Position numbers and translations under genes: made by a program. This document shows, in pieces, positions 48,291 to 59,776 of a stretch of 64,000 nucleotides of DNA. Within the stretch, counting starts at the first letter, position 1, and the number at the start of each line of letters is the position of its first letter. The notes under the pieces are model-generated. The model did not search any database. It had not been told where the DNA came from and was given only the letters and a program-made list of their open reading frames with translations. Source of the DNA: Rostratula benghalensis (Eukaryota; Chordata; Aves; Charadriiformes; Rostratulidae). The stretch lies in assembly GCA_013399305.1 (NCBI GenBank), contig VXAI01000647.1:72428-136427 (forward strand), read 5' to 3'.

Positions 48291-49138
48291 CAGGCTTTTT
48301 TTTGTTTGTTTCTTTTTTTTTTCCCAGCAGAAGTCAACAAAGAACATTCTCTCATTTGCCTTTCCTTACCATTCTCTGCAACAGTTCTGTACTAGAGGAA
48401 AGAAATGTTTTAAACGAGATACTATAGTCAGATGGAGCAGAGAAAGTGGCATTAAAACTGTGAAAAAAGAGGCAGAACTTTGTAAATATATTTATTCTGC
48501 GTAGCTGTGTAAAACTTTTGTACTGCTTTACATTCCTGCATGAGTTATTTGTGTGAGCTACAAGTACCCACTCTGAAAGTAGGATTTTGGCGATGATACA
48601 TCAGTATTGGTGTAGTATCCTGATGTGCTGTATGTGGCATAAATATGTATACAAGGAGAAATGCTGTCCCAAATGAGAAATACGCTAAGACAAGCAGTAT
48701 GGAATGGGAAGAGAGAAAAAAAAATAAATAGGTGCTTGCAGGCTATGGTCATGCTAGTAAATTAAACTAATGACAGCCAAGGCTGATATTCTATGTACTA
48801 GTAATGTGTTCTATATACTTTTAGTCTTGAGGGTCTGTGTCCCACATAACTAGCATTTTATCAGTCCCTGGAAACGTTATGGCAGGAGCCACAGGAGCAC
48901 CAGTCTTGCACCAGTTTGGGTGCTGCCTTTCTGGTCTGGAGGGAGGTCTGTGTGGATGCAGCCAGACCGGCCTCGTGCCAGAGAGTGGGGTAGGATGTTC
49001 TGCACTTGGCTGTCATTCTGGTACCCAGATGGTGCCTGGGGTGGAGAGCTGAGGTTATTACCACCACCCTTAGTCCTACACATTTATTCAATCATTACAC
49101 TGTTCATTGCTTGTCAGGTCTATGGAAAAATTAATATT
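48291..49138. other. Unique DNA, no gene seen
   Basis: T-rich near 48,297-48,323; the GC-richer block 48,870-49,075 is unrecognised. Confidence 0.4.
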
Positions 49139-49431
49139 CATAGAATCATGGAATGGTTTGGGTTGAAAGGGACCTTCAAGATCCTCCAAGTGCCACCCGT
49201 GCCCTGGGCAGGGACACCTCCCACCAGCCCAGGAGGCTCCAAGCCCCCTCCAACCTGGCCTTCAACCCCTCCAGGGATGGGGCAGCCACAGCTTCTCTGG
49301 GCAACCTGGGCCAGGCTCTCAACACCCTCACCCCAAACAACTTCCCTACATCTCAGCTCCATCTCCCCTCTTTCAGTTTGAAGCCATTACCCCTTGTCCT
49401 ACCACTACATGTCCTGGTGAAAAGTCTCTTT
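49139..49431 (-). mobile_element. CR1 LINE 3' fragment
   Basis: CATAGAATCATGGAATGG tail, TTGGGTTGAAAGGGACCTTC, TGGGCAGGGACACCTCCCAC and TTCTCTGGGCAACCTGGGCC. Its antisense strand happens to hold a 173-codon open frame (plus strand 49153-49674), which is not a gene. It is of the 'GATGGGGCA' type, close to consensus. Confidence 0.95.
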
Positions 49432-50376
49432 CGCAAAAGAATTTGGAGAAAAAAGAGAGTATTGGGATGCTATGAGTATAAAATCCTTCATAAAATAAAA
49501 AATATACAGGAGAAAATAGCCAGAAGGTGTGTAGAAATGCACACTGCCAGTGCATCAATCACAGCTACAGCACTACAGCAGCAGCTGGTTAGAAGTTTCA
49601 GAAGCTCACACAATTCATTTGAAAGTATTAAATATTTAGGTAATTTTCGAACCTATTATATTAATATATACTAATACAATATTTTAATATGTACATACAT
49701 ATATATATATATATAATTTGTTCTGGATTTTTGGAGGGATTTGTTCTGTATTAATAATACTCCTGCATAGAAATGTTCAGAGCATTTCAAGCTCAGATCA
49801 TGATGCTGTTTTTCAGATCAGGATTCCATATAGATCTCCCTCCAAAGCTTTTGCCTTTCTTTTCAGTCATACCTATTCAGCTAATAATAACAGCTGGACA
49901 AAGCAAACTTTGAAGTCTTCCTGTCTTAAGAGGTTGAAAGTTGTTTGGCTGCCAGCTTATTTATTGATGCCAGCTCTCAGTTAAAATTCTGTCAAACTGC
50001 TATTTTTGCTCTTCACCAGTATCTTTCACTGCTGAATTCGTGGATTCGTGTCATGCCTACATGGGTCTGCTCGAGATCTGTTTATATTTCTTAAAGCTTC
50101 TTGGTTTTAAACCAAGCCCAGGACTACTTCTGGTGGCTGATGCTCAGTCTGGGCGAGCAGGTCCACTCTTTATCTCTCTTTCTGAGGAGCTGAGACATGG
50201 TGATTTCAATTTAACTCTTCAGTTGTTTGAGCAAGAGAACCCTTTGTCAGCTCTTTTAGAATAGTAGTGTTTTGGTTTTGGAATTTAAGAAGCCCAGGAG
50301 TCTCTTCAGTGTTTTACAGAGATTGATTTCTCCCACTTTTCGAAGAATTTACTCTGGGTGTTTATGTTTGAGTCCA
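49432..50376. other. Spacer with (AT)n microsatellite
   Basis: An (AT)n run lies at about 49,695-49,717. No gene recognised; frames at 49718-49984 and 50040-50264 are unsupported. Confidence 0.45.
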
Positions 50377-50445
50377 TGGCAGGCGGGTTGGAACTAGAAG
50401 ATTTTTAAGGTCCCTTCCAACCCAAATCATTCTGTGATTCCATGA
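50377..50445 (+). mobile_element. CR1 LINE tail fragment
   Basis: GCAGGCGGGTTGGAACTAGA, then GGTCCCTTCCAACCCAAATC and ATTCTGTGATTCCATGA. About 70 bp of a sense 3' end. Confidence 0.93.
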
Positions 50446-50490
50446 CTGGAATTCAAGGGGTGAGTGCTGTCCCTGGCCTAATGGAGACAG

Positions 50491-50955
50491 AGTCCTAGGA
50501 CTGGGTAGATGGAAAAGACCTCTCGAGGTCTTTAGTTCAAGAGTTCAAACAGCTGACTTGGCGGTTTACTATTTGAGGCCTGCACAAGTGCTGCTGGCTT
50601 TCTGAGTCCTGCCCAGCATTTGACCAAGTCTATGATAAATTTATTATTCTTTCTTAAGTTGGAATCTCCTATATTTCAGTTTCTGTGTGTTGCCTCTTGT
50701 CATCTTGGTTAACCCCTGCAAGAAGAGTCTGGTTTCACCTTCCCTGTACCCTCCAGTTGGGTGGGCAGCAAGGTTGGCTCAGCCTTCTCCTCTTAATGTC
50801 ATGCAAACCCAATTCTTTCAGAATCCCCTCATCTGTCCTGTGTTCCAGACTCCTAACCATTTTGGTACTCTATACAGGGCTCTGTCTGTCTGTCTGTCCA
50901 TCTCACTGCCTTTCCTATGTACCTATCTGCCTGTCTCCCTATATTTTGGTAGCCC
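50491..50955 (-). mobile_element. Degraded CR1 LINE fragment
   Basis: A diverged reversed copy: AGATGGAAAAGACCTCTCGA, TTTCTGTGTGTTGCCTCTTG, AAGAGTCTGGTTTCACCTTC, CCTGTACCCTCCAGTTGGG and CTCCTAACCATTTTGGTACT. A CTGT repeat (50880-50899) has grown inside it. It is clearly older than its neighbours. Confidence 0.75.
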
Positions 50956-52534
50956 TGTATATACACAGTCATTATAGCAGGTGGCTGATTCTCTAAAACA
51001 TTGAGTAATGTGCAACTTCTTCAAGCAATTTTGTAATAACAACTTCACAACAACAAACTGTGCACGAGCTATGTAGGTGGAATCACATGTTTGAAGTCAA
51101 GGGTCAATCTTAATGCCATTTGGAGCAAATTTTGTAGGTTTTGTTAGTGATTAATATGTGATTTCTAATTCCATGTCTGAGTGTGATTTTCTTCTTTTAT
51201 AGTGCACATCTTCCTTGGTTACAGTGTTTGTCTCCGTGAGCAGTGCATACAAAGAGGGTGGCTGCAGTCGTATGTTTTACAAATGCAAAATATCTAAAAT
51301 TAATATTTGCTTTTGTAAGCTGAAGTTATGGAAATACCATAAAATAAACAGAGAGCAAATGAAAAGAGAAAAAAAATATATATAGGAATGTGCATTTTTT
51401 TAAGCTGCTGGGATCCAGAATGAGCTTTCAGCTGTTAAATACCATATTGTCTCCTTATTACTTCTATTGTATTTGTTTTACCTTGGTTGTTAGAAGAACA
51501 AATGATGGTGGAATTTAGAGGATGAGCAGTGAGGATCAGGAGATTGAAAGTAACATTTGCAAGTCCTTAAAGATGAAGGTAGCAGAAAGCCAAATGGTTT
51601 CCAAAAAGGGACATTTTGTGGAGTGATTTATCTGATATGGCATTGCCATTTGTTGTACAATTTCACTCTTGTTGCTATGGGAACCAATTTTACTGTTGCA
51701 GTGATTGTTAATCAGGATTTGTAGTTATACCATTTTTACCACAAGGCCTTATATCCTTCCAGATTAAATCATGGTTCTCATTGACAGTGGTGTACATCAA
51801 ACGTTATTGCCAGAAATAAAACCTGACCAACCTTCCTGTCGTGTTTCTCACCGTTACCAGAATCAGAAAGCAGAAGCTTAAGTTAACTTTTACAGGAACT
51901 CAAGGATTCTGCTTCGGGTACATTTGTCATGCTTGTACAATTCCAGGAAAAGAAAGAAAAAAAAAAAAAGAAAAAAAAAAAAGATGGCAGGTTTCTGTCT
52001 TGCGGTATAATAATTTTATTTTTTCATTTAAGTGGAAATGAGTTGAGTACTCTGGAGATACATTTTCTATGTATTGCTTCTTTAAGCACCTCTTAAGATA
52101 GAACTAAAGTGTAAGGTCATCCAAACTCAAGAACTTTTCCCCCTGTATTATGAAAAGAGAGATATATTTGTATTTATGGAGGGAGGATTCTACAGTCGAA
52201 GCCTAGATAGCTCAGTGCTGGATCTTTTCAATCTTCCCTTGAGTTTTACAACTGTCCCTGCAAAGAGGGTGTTGGCTGGAGAAGGGACAAAAGGGCTGAG
52301 GCACCAGAGATTCTATTATCCTTAGCTTCAGCTAAAGGAGGATGCTGAGGTCAAAGAGCATGACTTCTCTGGTCCTTGTCCTGCTCAGTTCTCTCTAAGG
52401 TGAATAGAGACAGGAAGAAGAATTCTTTCTCTCCAAATTTACACTCTCGGTGACCTGAGCAGCTGGGCTGAAGTGGTTGCCTGGACACTACCAGCTTAAA
52501 GTAATGGAAATACGTGTTTCTGCTTGATTTAGAA
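50956..52534. other. Unique DNA, no gene seen
   Basis: A long A tract with G interruptions lies at about 51,950-51,983. No exon recognised. A tRNA A-box-like word near 52,206 lacks a B box. Confidence 0.45.
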
Positions 52535-52700
52535 AAGAATAGGATGGTTAGAGTTGGAAGGGACCTTAAAGATCATTGAGTTCCAACCCCCCTGCCATTG
52601 ACAGGGATGTCTCTCCCACCAGACCAGGTTGCTCAAAGCCCCATCCAGCCTGGCCTTGCACATCTCCAGGGATGGGGCAGCCACAGCTTCTCTTGGCAGT
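52535..52700 (-). mobile_element. CR1 LINE tail fragment
   Basis: GAATAGGATGGTTAGAGTTGG (tail repeats lost), GGGACCTTAAAGATCATTGA, CCCCATCCAGCCTGGCCTTG and GATGGGGCAGCCACAGCTTC. It ends at TTGGCAG. Confidence 0.93.
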
Positions 52701-53539
52701 TTTTAAATATTTCTCTTATAAACCTTACTGATTCCTTTGCTACCAAAAAGAAATCTTTGAAGTTCTGAAAAAAGCCACTGGAAAATTCTAAACTGATAAA
52801 ATGCTGCCTTCAAAAGTCACAAAAGACTTGAAAACCATATGAGAATGGTGAACCTCCCATCATCTCAACAGGGGTTTGTGCTGAACTGTAGGGACGATCG
52901 ATACTGTTCAGTGTCGGCTGGTGATCAGTTTAATGGAATTATTAAACAAAATCCTTGTTTCTGAGTCCAAAATGCCCGACCTCTGATGGCAGAGCTCCAG
53001 CTCCTCACTCCCCTGCTCAGCTCCTTGAACTGGCACCAGAAAAACTTGTCGATACAAACCGTGTGCTAGATTGTGAGGTGAAATGATGTGGATGACATCG
53101 GCTGAGTCCCCAGTCTGGTCTGGGGATTATTTTCACACATCCCCTTTTTTATTTAAGTGGTGTTTTGGCAGAATTTCTGAAGTGCTAAACCTGAATGATG
53201 CAGAACTGCAAGTGTTCTTCCCAGATTTACGTTTCTCTGATAGGATATTATTCCGTATGATACAGCCAGGTAGTGTTTTATGTGATATTTCACAAAACCC
53301 CTCAGCTTGTTGGCTTTTTCCCTGATGAACCGAATTCACAGCTTCTCTAATTTCAAGTCAGCCCCGTTGCGCCAGGGACATCTATGTCACAGTTTTGTTT
53401 TCACTTCATTGTATTCCAAGTACACTGAGGGATGCAGAATCAAAACATTAGCAAGGTGCTAGTTGCATATTTATTTATTTATTTATTTAAATCCCTTTCC
53501 TGATTTTCTTTCTCCCTTCTTTCTCCTTTTTCACATTCG
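52701..53539. other. Spacer with (TTTA)n repeat
   Basis: A (TTTA)n run lies at 53469-53490. No gene recognised. Confidence 0.45.
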
Positions 53540-54190
53540 CTGCTGCCGATACCCAACCCCCACTATAATTCTGATTGGCTAAATTAATTCTGCAGCATCC
53601 TGCTGTGAATAATTATGTTCATCCAGTGTGGAGCTGGATGCCTTTCTCTCCCCCCTCCCCTCCCTGCCTAAATTATAATGTGACAATTGAAGCTCACAGC
53701 TGGCTCATCAGAGGTGGCCAGTTTGGGAATTGGCACATCTGAATGTGCCTCTCCGTTAACTCTCTGCCTTGATTGCTTAAGACAAGACATATGTAAACCC
53801 CATGATTATTACCATTTTGTGCGTTTCACAAAGATCCTGCTTTAAACTGCAAAGCTGTTGTGTTTGTTGGGGGAGGGGAAATTACAGGAATTTTTCTCTT
53901 CCCCTCCCCACAGTTCCCTCCAACAATAAATAGCTGTCAGACTTATGTCAAGAATGAAATTATAGGAGCACATGAGGCCTTGATTACATTGTTTTGGATA
54001 GATTGCTATTAGCATACTGAAATGAAGTCTAATTTTTCAGTGCTTTAGCTCAGTCAAGAATCAAGTGACACAGGAGGGGGAAGGGAGATCAGCTACAAGA
54101 AATGAATGATGTAATTCTGTGCAACCGTTCTGGAGGCTCTCTCAGTTATCAGTGCTTAAAAACAAACAGTGAAATAAATAAATATCTTCT
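53540..54190. promoter_or_regulatory. Candidate conserved non-coding element
   Basis: A 650-bp block of complex sequence with an enhancer-like word content: GATTGGCTAAATTAATTC, GTGAATAATTATG, the E-box context CACAGCTGG, TGATTATTACC and CACAAAGATC (TCF-like). A 7-bp inverted repeat GGCACAT-CTGA-ATGTGCC lies at 53732-53749. There is no repeat, ORF or splice context. It begins 840 bp after the last CR1. The texture is what deeply conserved developmental enhancers show, but conservation was not measured. Confidence 0.38.
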
Positions 54191-54325
54191 GCCGAAATGT
54201 GTTATTAGTTGGGAGGTAAGGCAGAGCCAGTGTATTACTGAACAAAATGTCCAGGTTAGATGTCATGCTTTGTGAACTTATTAAGGACAGCTCAAAAGCA
54301 AATGGGTGCAGGTTTAATCCATCCT

Positions 54326-54969
54326 TGTCGTGGTTTCAGCCAAAATTGCCTAAACCAGACTGACAGATGGCCCATTCATCCTCCCTCCAAAAAAGAAGGG
54401 AGAGGAAGATAAGGACATTTATGAGTTTAGGACGAACTAAACTACTTTAAAGAAGCAGGCATCAGGAAAAGTCCCAGACTGGACTCGGTGATGGACAGGA
54501 GCTGGATTCCAGCTCTGGTGTCAGGAATGCTGGGATGGGGATCAGAGGCAGAGGAACAGACAGGGTCCTCCTCAGACATCGGCCACTGAAGGAAGAGAGT
54601 TGACCCTTTGATCCCTCAGTTTTTATACTGAGTGTGATGAGGATGGGATGGAACACCCCAGTTGGTCAGTCTGGGGTCCCTTGTCCTGTCCCCCCCTCCC
54701 CACAGGGGTGACCCCTCGATGCTTTTCCGCTTCCCACCCTCCAACGGGGCAAAAAACACAATTCCCTGCCCTTGGCTGTTCCAGCAATAAGGATAAGCCA
54801 GGGCTTCTCTGCACCATCCCTTGGTGGGATCAGGTCTGAGCACCCCGAGAGTGAACATTTTCTGACCAATCTGCTGTTCATTTCAGACTTCAGTGAGTCA
54901 GAAGAGGCCCAGCTAAAAAAGTAAAATTGCTGAACAGTAAATTGGTTCCTTTTACCACAAACCAGGACA
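54326..54969 (-). mobile_element. LTR of an avian endogenous retrovirus
   Basis: A 644-bp element starting TGTCGTGGTTTCAGCC and ending ACAAACCAGGACA. Its reverse complement begins TGTCCTGGTTTGTGG, contains CAGACTGACCAACTGGGGTG and GTTCCATCCCATCC, then a TATA box (TATAAAAA, complement of 54620-54627), and ends GGCTGAAACCACGACA. This order (inverted TG/CA ends, 'TTCCAT' block, TATA) matches the common bird LTR layout, so the element lies on the minus strand. The flanks do not give a clean target-site duplication (ATCCT versus CTCGT), so it may be old or the edges may be slightly off. No viral genes adjoin it. Confidence 0.75.
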
Positions 54970-57889
54970 CTCGTGCAGCTTCTATTTCACTCAGCACATC
55001 TGGGTTTTAGAGTTGAAAATACACAGGTCTTTTCTTAGATGTTTGCATAATTCATGGCACGTTGCCAGTTTTGGGTACCATGCATCCTCTGGTGATGCCT
55101 GTGTATTATCAGAGAATGCGTAGAGGAGGTGCCTGGTTGTGTTTTTATTGTTTACAATTTGTGATGACGTGCACACATTCCTTGTTCAGTTTGAAAATCT
55201 TAGTTTTTATATCCTGTGAGTGCCCTAACCTTCAAATACTTCAGTATCTGTGGCCCTTAAGATGGTAGTTTTATTAGCCATGGATACGTTGTTTTAACTA
55301 CCTCTGTTTTCGTGGGGTGGAAATAGATAAAAATTGTTTTCACTGATTCTTGGAATGATCGACCTGAAGTCTGGAAAGGGTCAAGATTCATTTGGTTTTA
55401 CTGGGCCAACTGGGAGCAGCGGGAAGAGAGTGTGAGCTGTGCATGATGATAGATAAAAATTCAACTTGAGTGGGCCATGTTCTTTCTGAGTGGGTGGGAT
55501 GCACAAGACATCCAAATCAGGCATTTAGAAAAGATTTATACCACAATTTGCCAGGTGACACATACTGTGCAGAAAGTTCTTACTGAAACATTAGACATTT
55601 CATCTTTCTATTTTGAAATGCTGAGCATTTTAGTATAACTTAAATTAATAGAACTGCACCAGCCGCAGAGGGACATGGTAATTACAATTAATTCAATCTG
55701 AAATGTCCCTAAAACGAAACAAAATACCTTGCTTATTCCTTAGGAAGTCAGCTATGAGATCTAATGTGTTGGAGACCTCTTCACACTAGAAGAAAACACA
55801 GTTGGCTTTGTTGGAAAGTTTGGAGTCTCTGGGGTTGGTGGCTCATACCAATGGACTATGTGCTGCTCATTGGCAACAGCTACTGGGAATGCCAGGAGTT
55901 CACAAGAGCTCAGAAGGTGCTTGGAGGAAAAAAAAATCACAAAGAGCTGTCGAACAATAAATATCACTTCTAAGAGAGGCCCTTAGTGCAGATAACTGGA
56001 AACGAGAGGATGTAGAAGGAAATACCAGGGTGTGCTTGCGCTGTTATACTCTTCCCAGGGCAACATCTAAAGTGCTGTCAGAGAAAGGGACCCAGAAACA
56101 TCCTTGGTGAGATCTGGTGCAGATGTTCTTACCTTTATATTGAATATTGACCATCTTGCATTTTAGATAGTAGTTGCTCATGATTTGTCTTTAGGTGTGC
56201 TCCGGGTGCTTGCTCTTAATTTCTAAAGCTTGGACTGTTTCTGTAGGTTGGACTTTCCTGAACATTTCCATATAGAGATGAAAAAATAATTAGAAAGGCA
56301 GCTTTTACTAAATTAGATACTATGAATTTCCATGTTTTGAATGGTTTTGGTTCCGTCAGTACCTGGTGCAGAGAGTAATGGAGAGAAAGGGAGAAAGGAG
56401 TGTAAACTGGTGCCAAAGGCTTTCTAGGTCAAGGCTGGTAGGTCCACTTGTGCCCTGTGAGCACGGACTCGTCACTAAATCTTTCCAGTAAAGTGGTGAG
56501 ATGATCCAGCTATGATCAGCCAACTAATTCCCTTCTGAGTCTTAGCCTAGACTGTGCTACCCTGGGCCAAGGAAGGAGATGTGAACCTTCACAGAATCGT
56601 GTGAGTCTTCTGATGACCTGTGAAGGAACCAAAACCATTCCAGCCATTGCCTCACTGTGTGATTCACCAAAAGCCCTTGGTAGTCAGAAGAATTGATGCA
56701 ACCTTGTGGTGTCCCACTCGAACCATATCCAGCATTGGGCAACACTTATTTTGCAATTTCTACGTTGTCCTGCCCTATGATATGATGATAAAGCCAAAGC
56801 ATTAAACTCAGTGCCTGAAATTTGACTGTGGTGATTTTGGGGAACATTTAATATTTTCGTTGGCTCTAACCCGTAGCTTGGTAATCACTTCTGTACTGGT
56901 TCTCCCATGGGGGCCATGGGAAAAGTGAAAATAGAACAGCATGGTGTGGTTCTCTGTTATCCCCAAGGCTTGCAAAGTGAACTGGGCAGTTCTGAAATAA
57001 ACCCTTTATATCCATGAATTCATAATCCATCAATACTTGCTTATAATGTGGTGCGATCTCAAAAAGCACATTGTATTTCCCTGTATTAGAAATATCTATT
57101 TCTCACAGTTAGGTGAATAGAACTTTTGAAATTAGTGTATAAGAATGTCTTGAAATGACACAGAACTCAAACAATTATCGTTATTGTTAAACAGAATTTC
57201 AGTTCCATTGAAATCAGAGGCAAAAAGCAAGATTACTCAATGGAAAAGGACAAATACACAGAGGAAAACAATTTTTGATTTGAAATGGCAAGATGAACTC
57301 AGATAAGAAATAAAGAGAAAAAAATAGAGAGTAGGTATTAAAAAAAAAGTTTTTTTAAAAACAATCTTAAGCGTCATTTGGAGAGTCCTAACCCAACAAA
57401 TAATCTTAAAAATTCTACGTAGCTTTTCTATATTCTAAAAATCTAAACCTGTAGGGGTTGATGGATATTTCTTGCTGAACCATGGTTTTTCATGGATTAG
57501 TTCTACTGAGCTGTGAGACACTAAAGTGGTGCAGCCAGTTCAGCCTCGCTGCAGCCAATGGTGGTGATGGGAAGCACCAAATGTTGCTCAGCCTGAATAA
57601 AGAACTCAAAAACTAATATTAAAAAAAACAAACAAACAAACCAAAACCCAGAAGAATTTGTAATAAGAGAGGATGCCAGTTTTCCTGTCTGAATTTTTAA
57701 TTTTGCTGGTGTGAGTGTGTTGTAAATGTTTCATACGAGGCCTTAGAAGTCACTGGAGTTACAAGTTTAAAAGTTAATCGCAGGAATAGATTTCTTAAGG
57801 CTTTTCAAGTGCTTGGCAAAAAACCAAAAAGGCAAGATAATGCAAACTCATGTTAGTATCTGCATGACTTAATAAAAGAAGCAAATGAT
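54970..57889. other. Unique DNA, no gene seen
   Basis: No CR1. Small frames such as 55764-55973 are unsupported. An A-run/CAAA repeat lies at 57,621-57,642. Confidence 0.45.
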
Positions 57890-58300
57890 GTGCTAACACA
57901 GCCGGAGGGAAAATTGTTTGATCACTTACTTCCCGCGAAATGTGAGTTTCAGCCATAATTAACCCAGCATTCATACACTTGTGACAATACTATTGATTAG
58001 CTAATCAATGATAACTAAATACACACCTCTAAATTACATAGTTTAAAACACATTACATTATATCAATGGAAACAAACCAATTAAAGTGCTTTAAATGCAT
58101 ACAACTAATCAGGAATTTAACACATGCTAATTGTGACCAAAATTTCAATTAATGTGTTGATACATTACATCATATTCAAGAATGTAAAAAGCTGTGAAGT
58201 AATCATCTTCATCATGATCATATCAAATGATCTCTGAAATGCACTGCCAAGAAACAATGGTAATTTTCTGCCATTTTTCAACATTTTCTTTTTACAGCTA
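57890..58300. promoter_or_regulatory. Candidate homeodomain/SOX-rich enhancer
   Basis: This block is dense in homeodomain-type cores. It includes an exact 18-bp palindrome, ATTGATTAGCTAATCAAT (57992-58009), containing back-to-back TGATTA/TAATCA sites of the PBX-HOX type, a POU-like ATGCTAAT near 58,125 and a perfect SOX word AACAATGG at 58253-58260. No simple repeat, ORF or mobile element overlaps. The motif content suggests a developmental enhancer; function is inference. Confidence 0.38.
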
Positions 58301-59107
58301 TTGACTTAATCTTTTTATGTGTTTCTATATGTGTGTGTGTGTATATAGATACATATGAAAAATACTTGGCTTAGTTTGTCCCAATTCTAGGGTGGTCTCA
58401 AGGTAATATTGCCAAATCTATCTCTTTTTTATGAAGTTTTTTTCTTCTTTTAGAAGGTATGTTTGAATATTTTAATGTGTTACAAAAGACTGGTGCTGGA
58501 GAGGATTAGGTGGTGGATGGTAAATGGCTGACAACAGGATAAATATGTTTCTGTGTAGGATCTTTTCTTTGAGTAAAGTAAGATTTGTGTGCTGAATTAT
58601 TATTTGGAGAGTACTAACAAATCATAATTTTCTCTTTGGAAAATGATTGGATAATAATAAGAATTTTTATCAGTATCCCTATTGTTGCATTCCTTTTATT
58701 TTACCTGCAAGCGATGGTGAAAGCCTCTAAGTAGACAAAAGATAGTTAAGTATGTAGCTCTCCAAATTAAATGGAAATTGGACACTTCACAAATTTCTTT
58801 CTGAAGTGATTAGTGTAAAAATGGAGAGTAACAGCATAATATCAACCGGATCCATAGAGGAAGATATGGGAAATAGGTGGGGGAAGAATTGCTGAAAGTC
58901 TGAAGAGCAGCTGAGAGAGAAAAATGTAGGTTAGGCATTGGCTTCAGTTCCAAGATAAAGCTCTTGTTGTGGTCACTGTTGGTGCAATGAGCTGCTTTAG
59001 GGTGTCCTACTCATGGGGCAGGTGGTGACTTTCCCTGACTTGTGCTGGGTGAGTTGTAGGTAGAGACAAGGATATGGAAACAGGATTGTGCAACCAATCC
59101 ATTCTTC
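58301..59107. other. Spacer with GT/TA microsatellite
   Basis: GT run turning into TATA at 58329-58348. No gene seen. Confidence 0.45.
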
Positions 59108-59776
59108 TGACTCATTAACTCTGTGGAGAAGGACTTGGGAGTCTTGGTGGACATTGAGTTGACTATGAGCCAGCAATGGGCCATTGTGGTCAAGAAGGCC
59201 AATGGTCTCCTGGGAGGCATTAGAAAGAGCGTGGCCAGCAGGTGGAGGGAGATCATCCTCCCTCTGTGCTCTGCCTGGGTCCAGTTCTGGGATCCCCAGT
59301 TCAAGAGAGACAGGGAACTGCTAGAGAGGGGACAGCAGGGGCTACAAAGATGATCAAGGGACTGGAGCATCTCTCTTACAAGGAAAGGTTGAGGGACATG
59401 GGGCTATTTAGCCTGGAGAGGAGCAGACTGAGAGGGGATCTCATCGATGGTGAGCAATAAAGGGTGGGTGTCAAGAGGACGGAGCGAGACTCTTCTCAGT
59501 GATGCCCAGGGACAGGACAGGGGGCAACGGGCACAAGATGGAACACGGGAAAGTCCATCTGAACATGAGGAGGAACTTCTTTGCTGTGAGGGTGGCAGAG
59601 CCCTGGCAGAGGCTGCCCAGAGAGGTGGTGGAGTCTCCTTCTCTGGAGACATTCCAACCCCACCTGGACACCTTCCTGTGGGACCTGCTCTGGGTGGGAC
59701 CTGCTCTGACAGGGGGTTGGACACTGGATGATCTCTAGAGGTTTCCTTCAACTCCTGCCAGTCTGAATCTGTGATT
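59108..59776 (+). mobile_element. Long CR1 LINE 3' fragment
   Basis: One of the longest sense copies: AACTCTGTGGAGAAGGACTT, TGGTCAAGAAGGCCAATGG, GGAGATCATCCTCCCTCTGT and CTCTGGAGACATTCCAACCC, ending GTCTGAATCTGTGATT. The plus frame 59499-59738 keeps [20 protein letters not shown] and [21 protein letters not shown] small internal duplication of GGACCTGCTCTG (about 59,686-59,708) is present. It is of the 'ACATTCCAACCCC' type and well preserved, but frames are broken upstream. Confidence 0.95.

Noticed and set aside
49153..49674. 173-codon plus-strand open frame
   Set aside because: It is antisense to the CR1 at 49,139-49,431 and then enters unrelated AT-rich DNA.
52200..52270. tRNA A-box-like word TAGCTCAGTGCTGG (similar words near 2,626 and 54,047)
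   Set aside because: No B box or cloverleaf follows, so no tRNA or tRNA-derived SINE can be supported.
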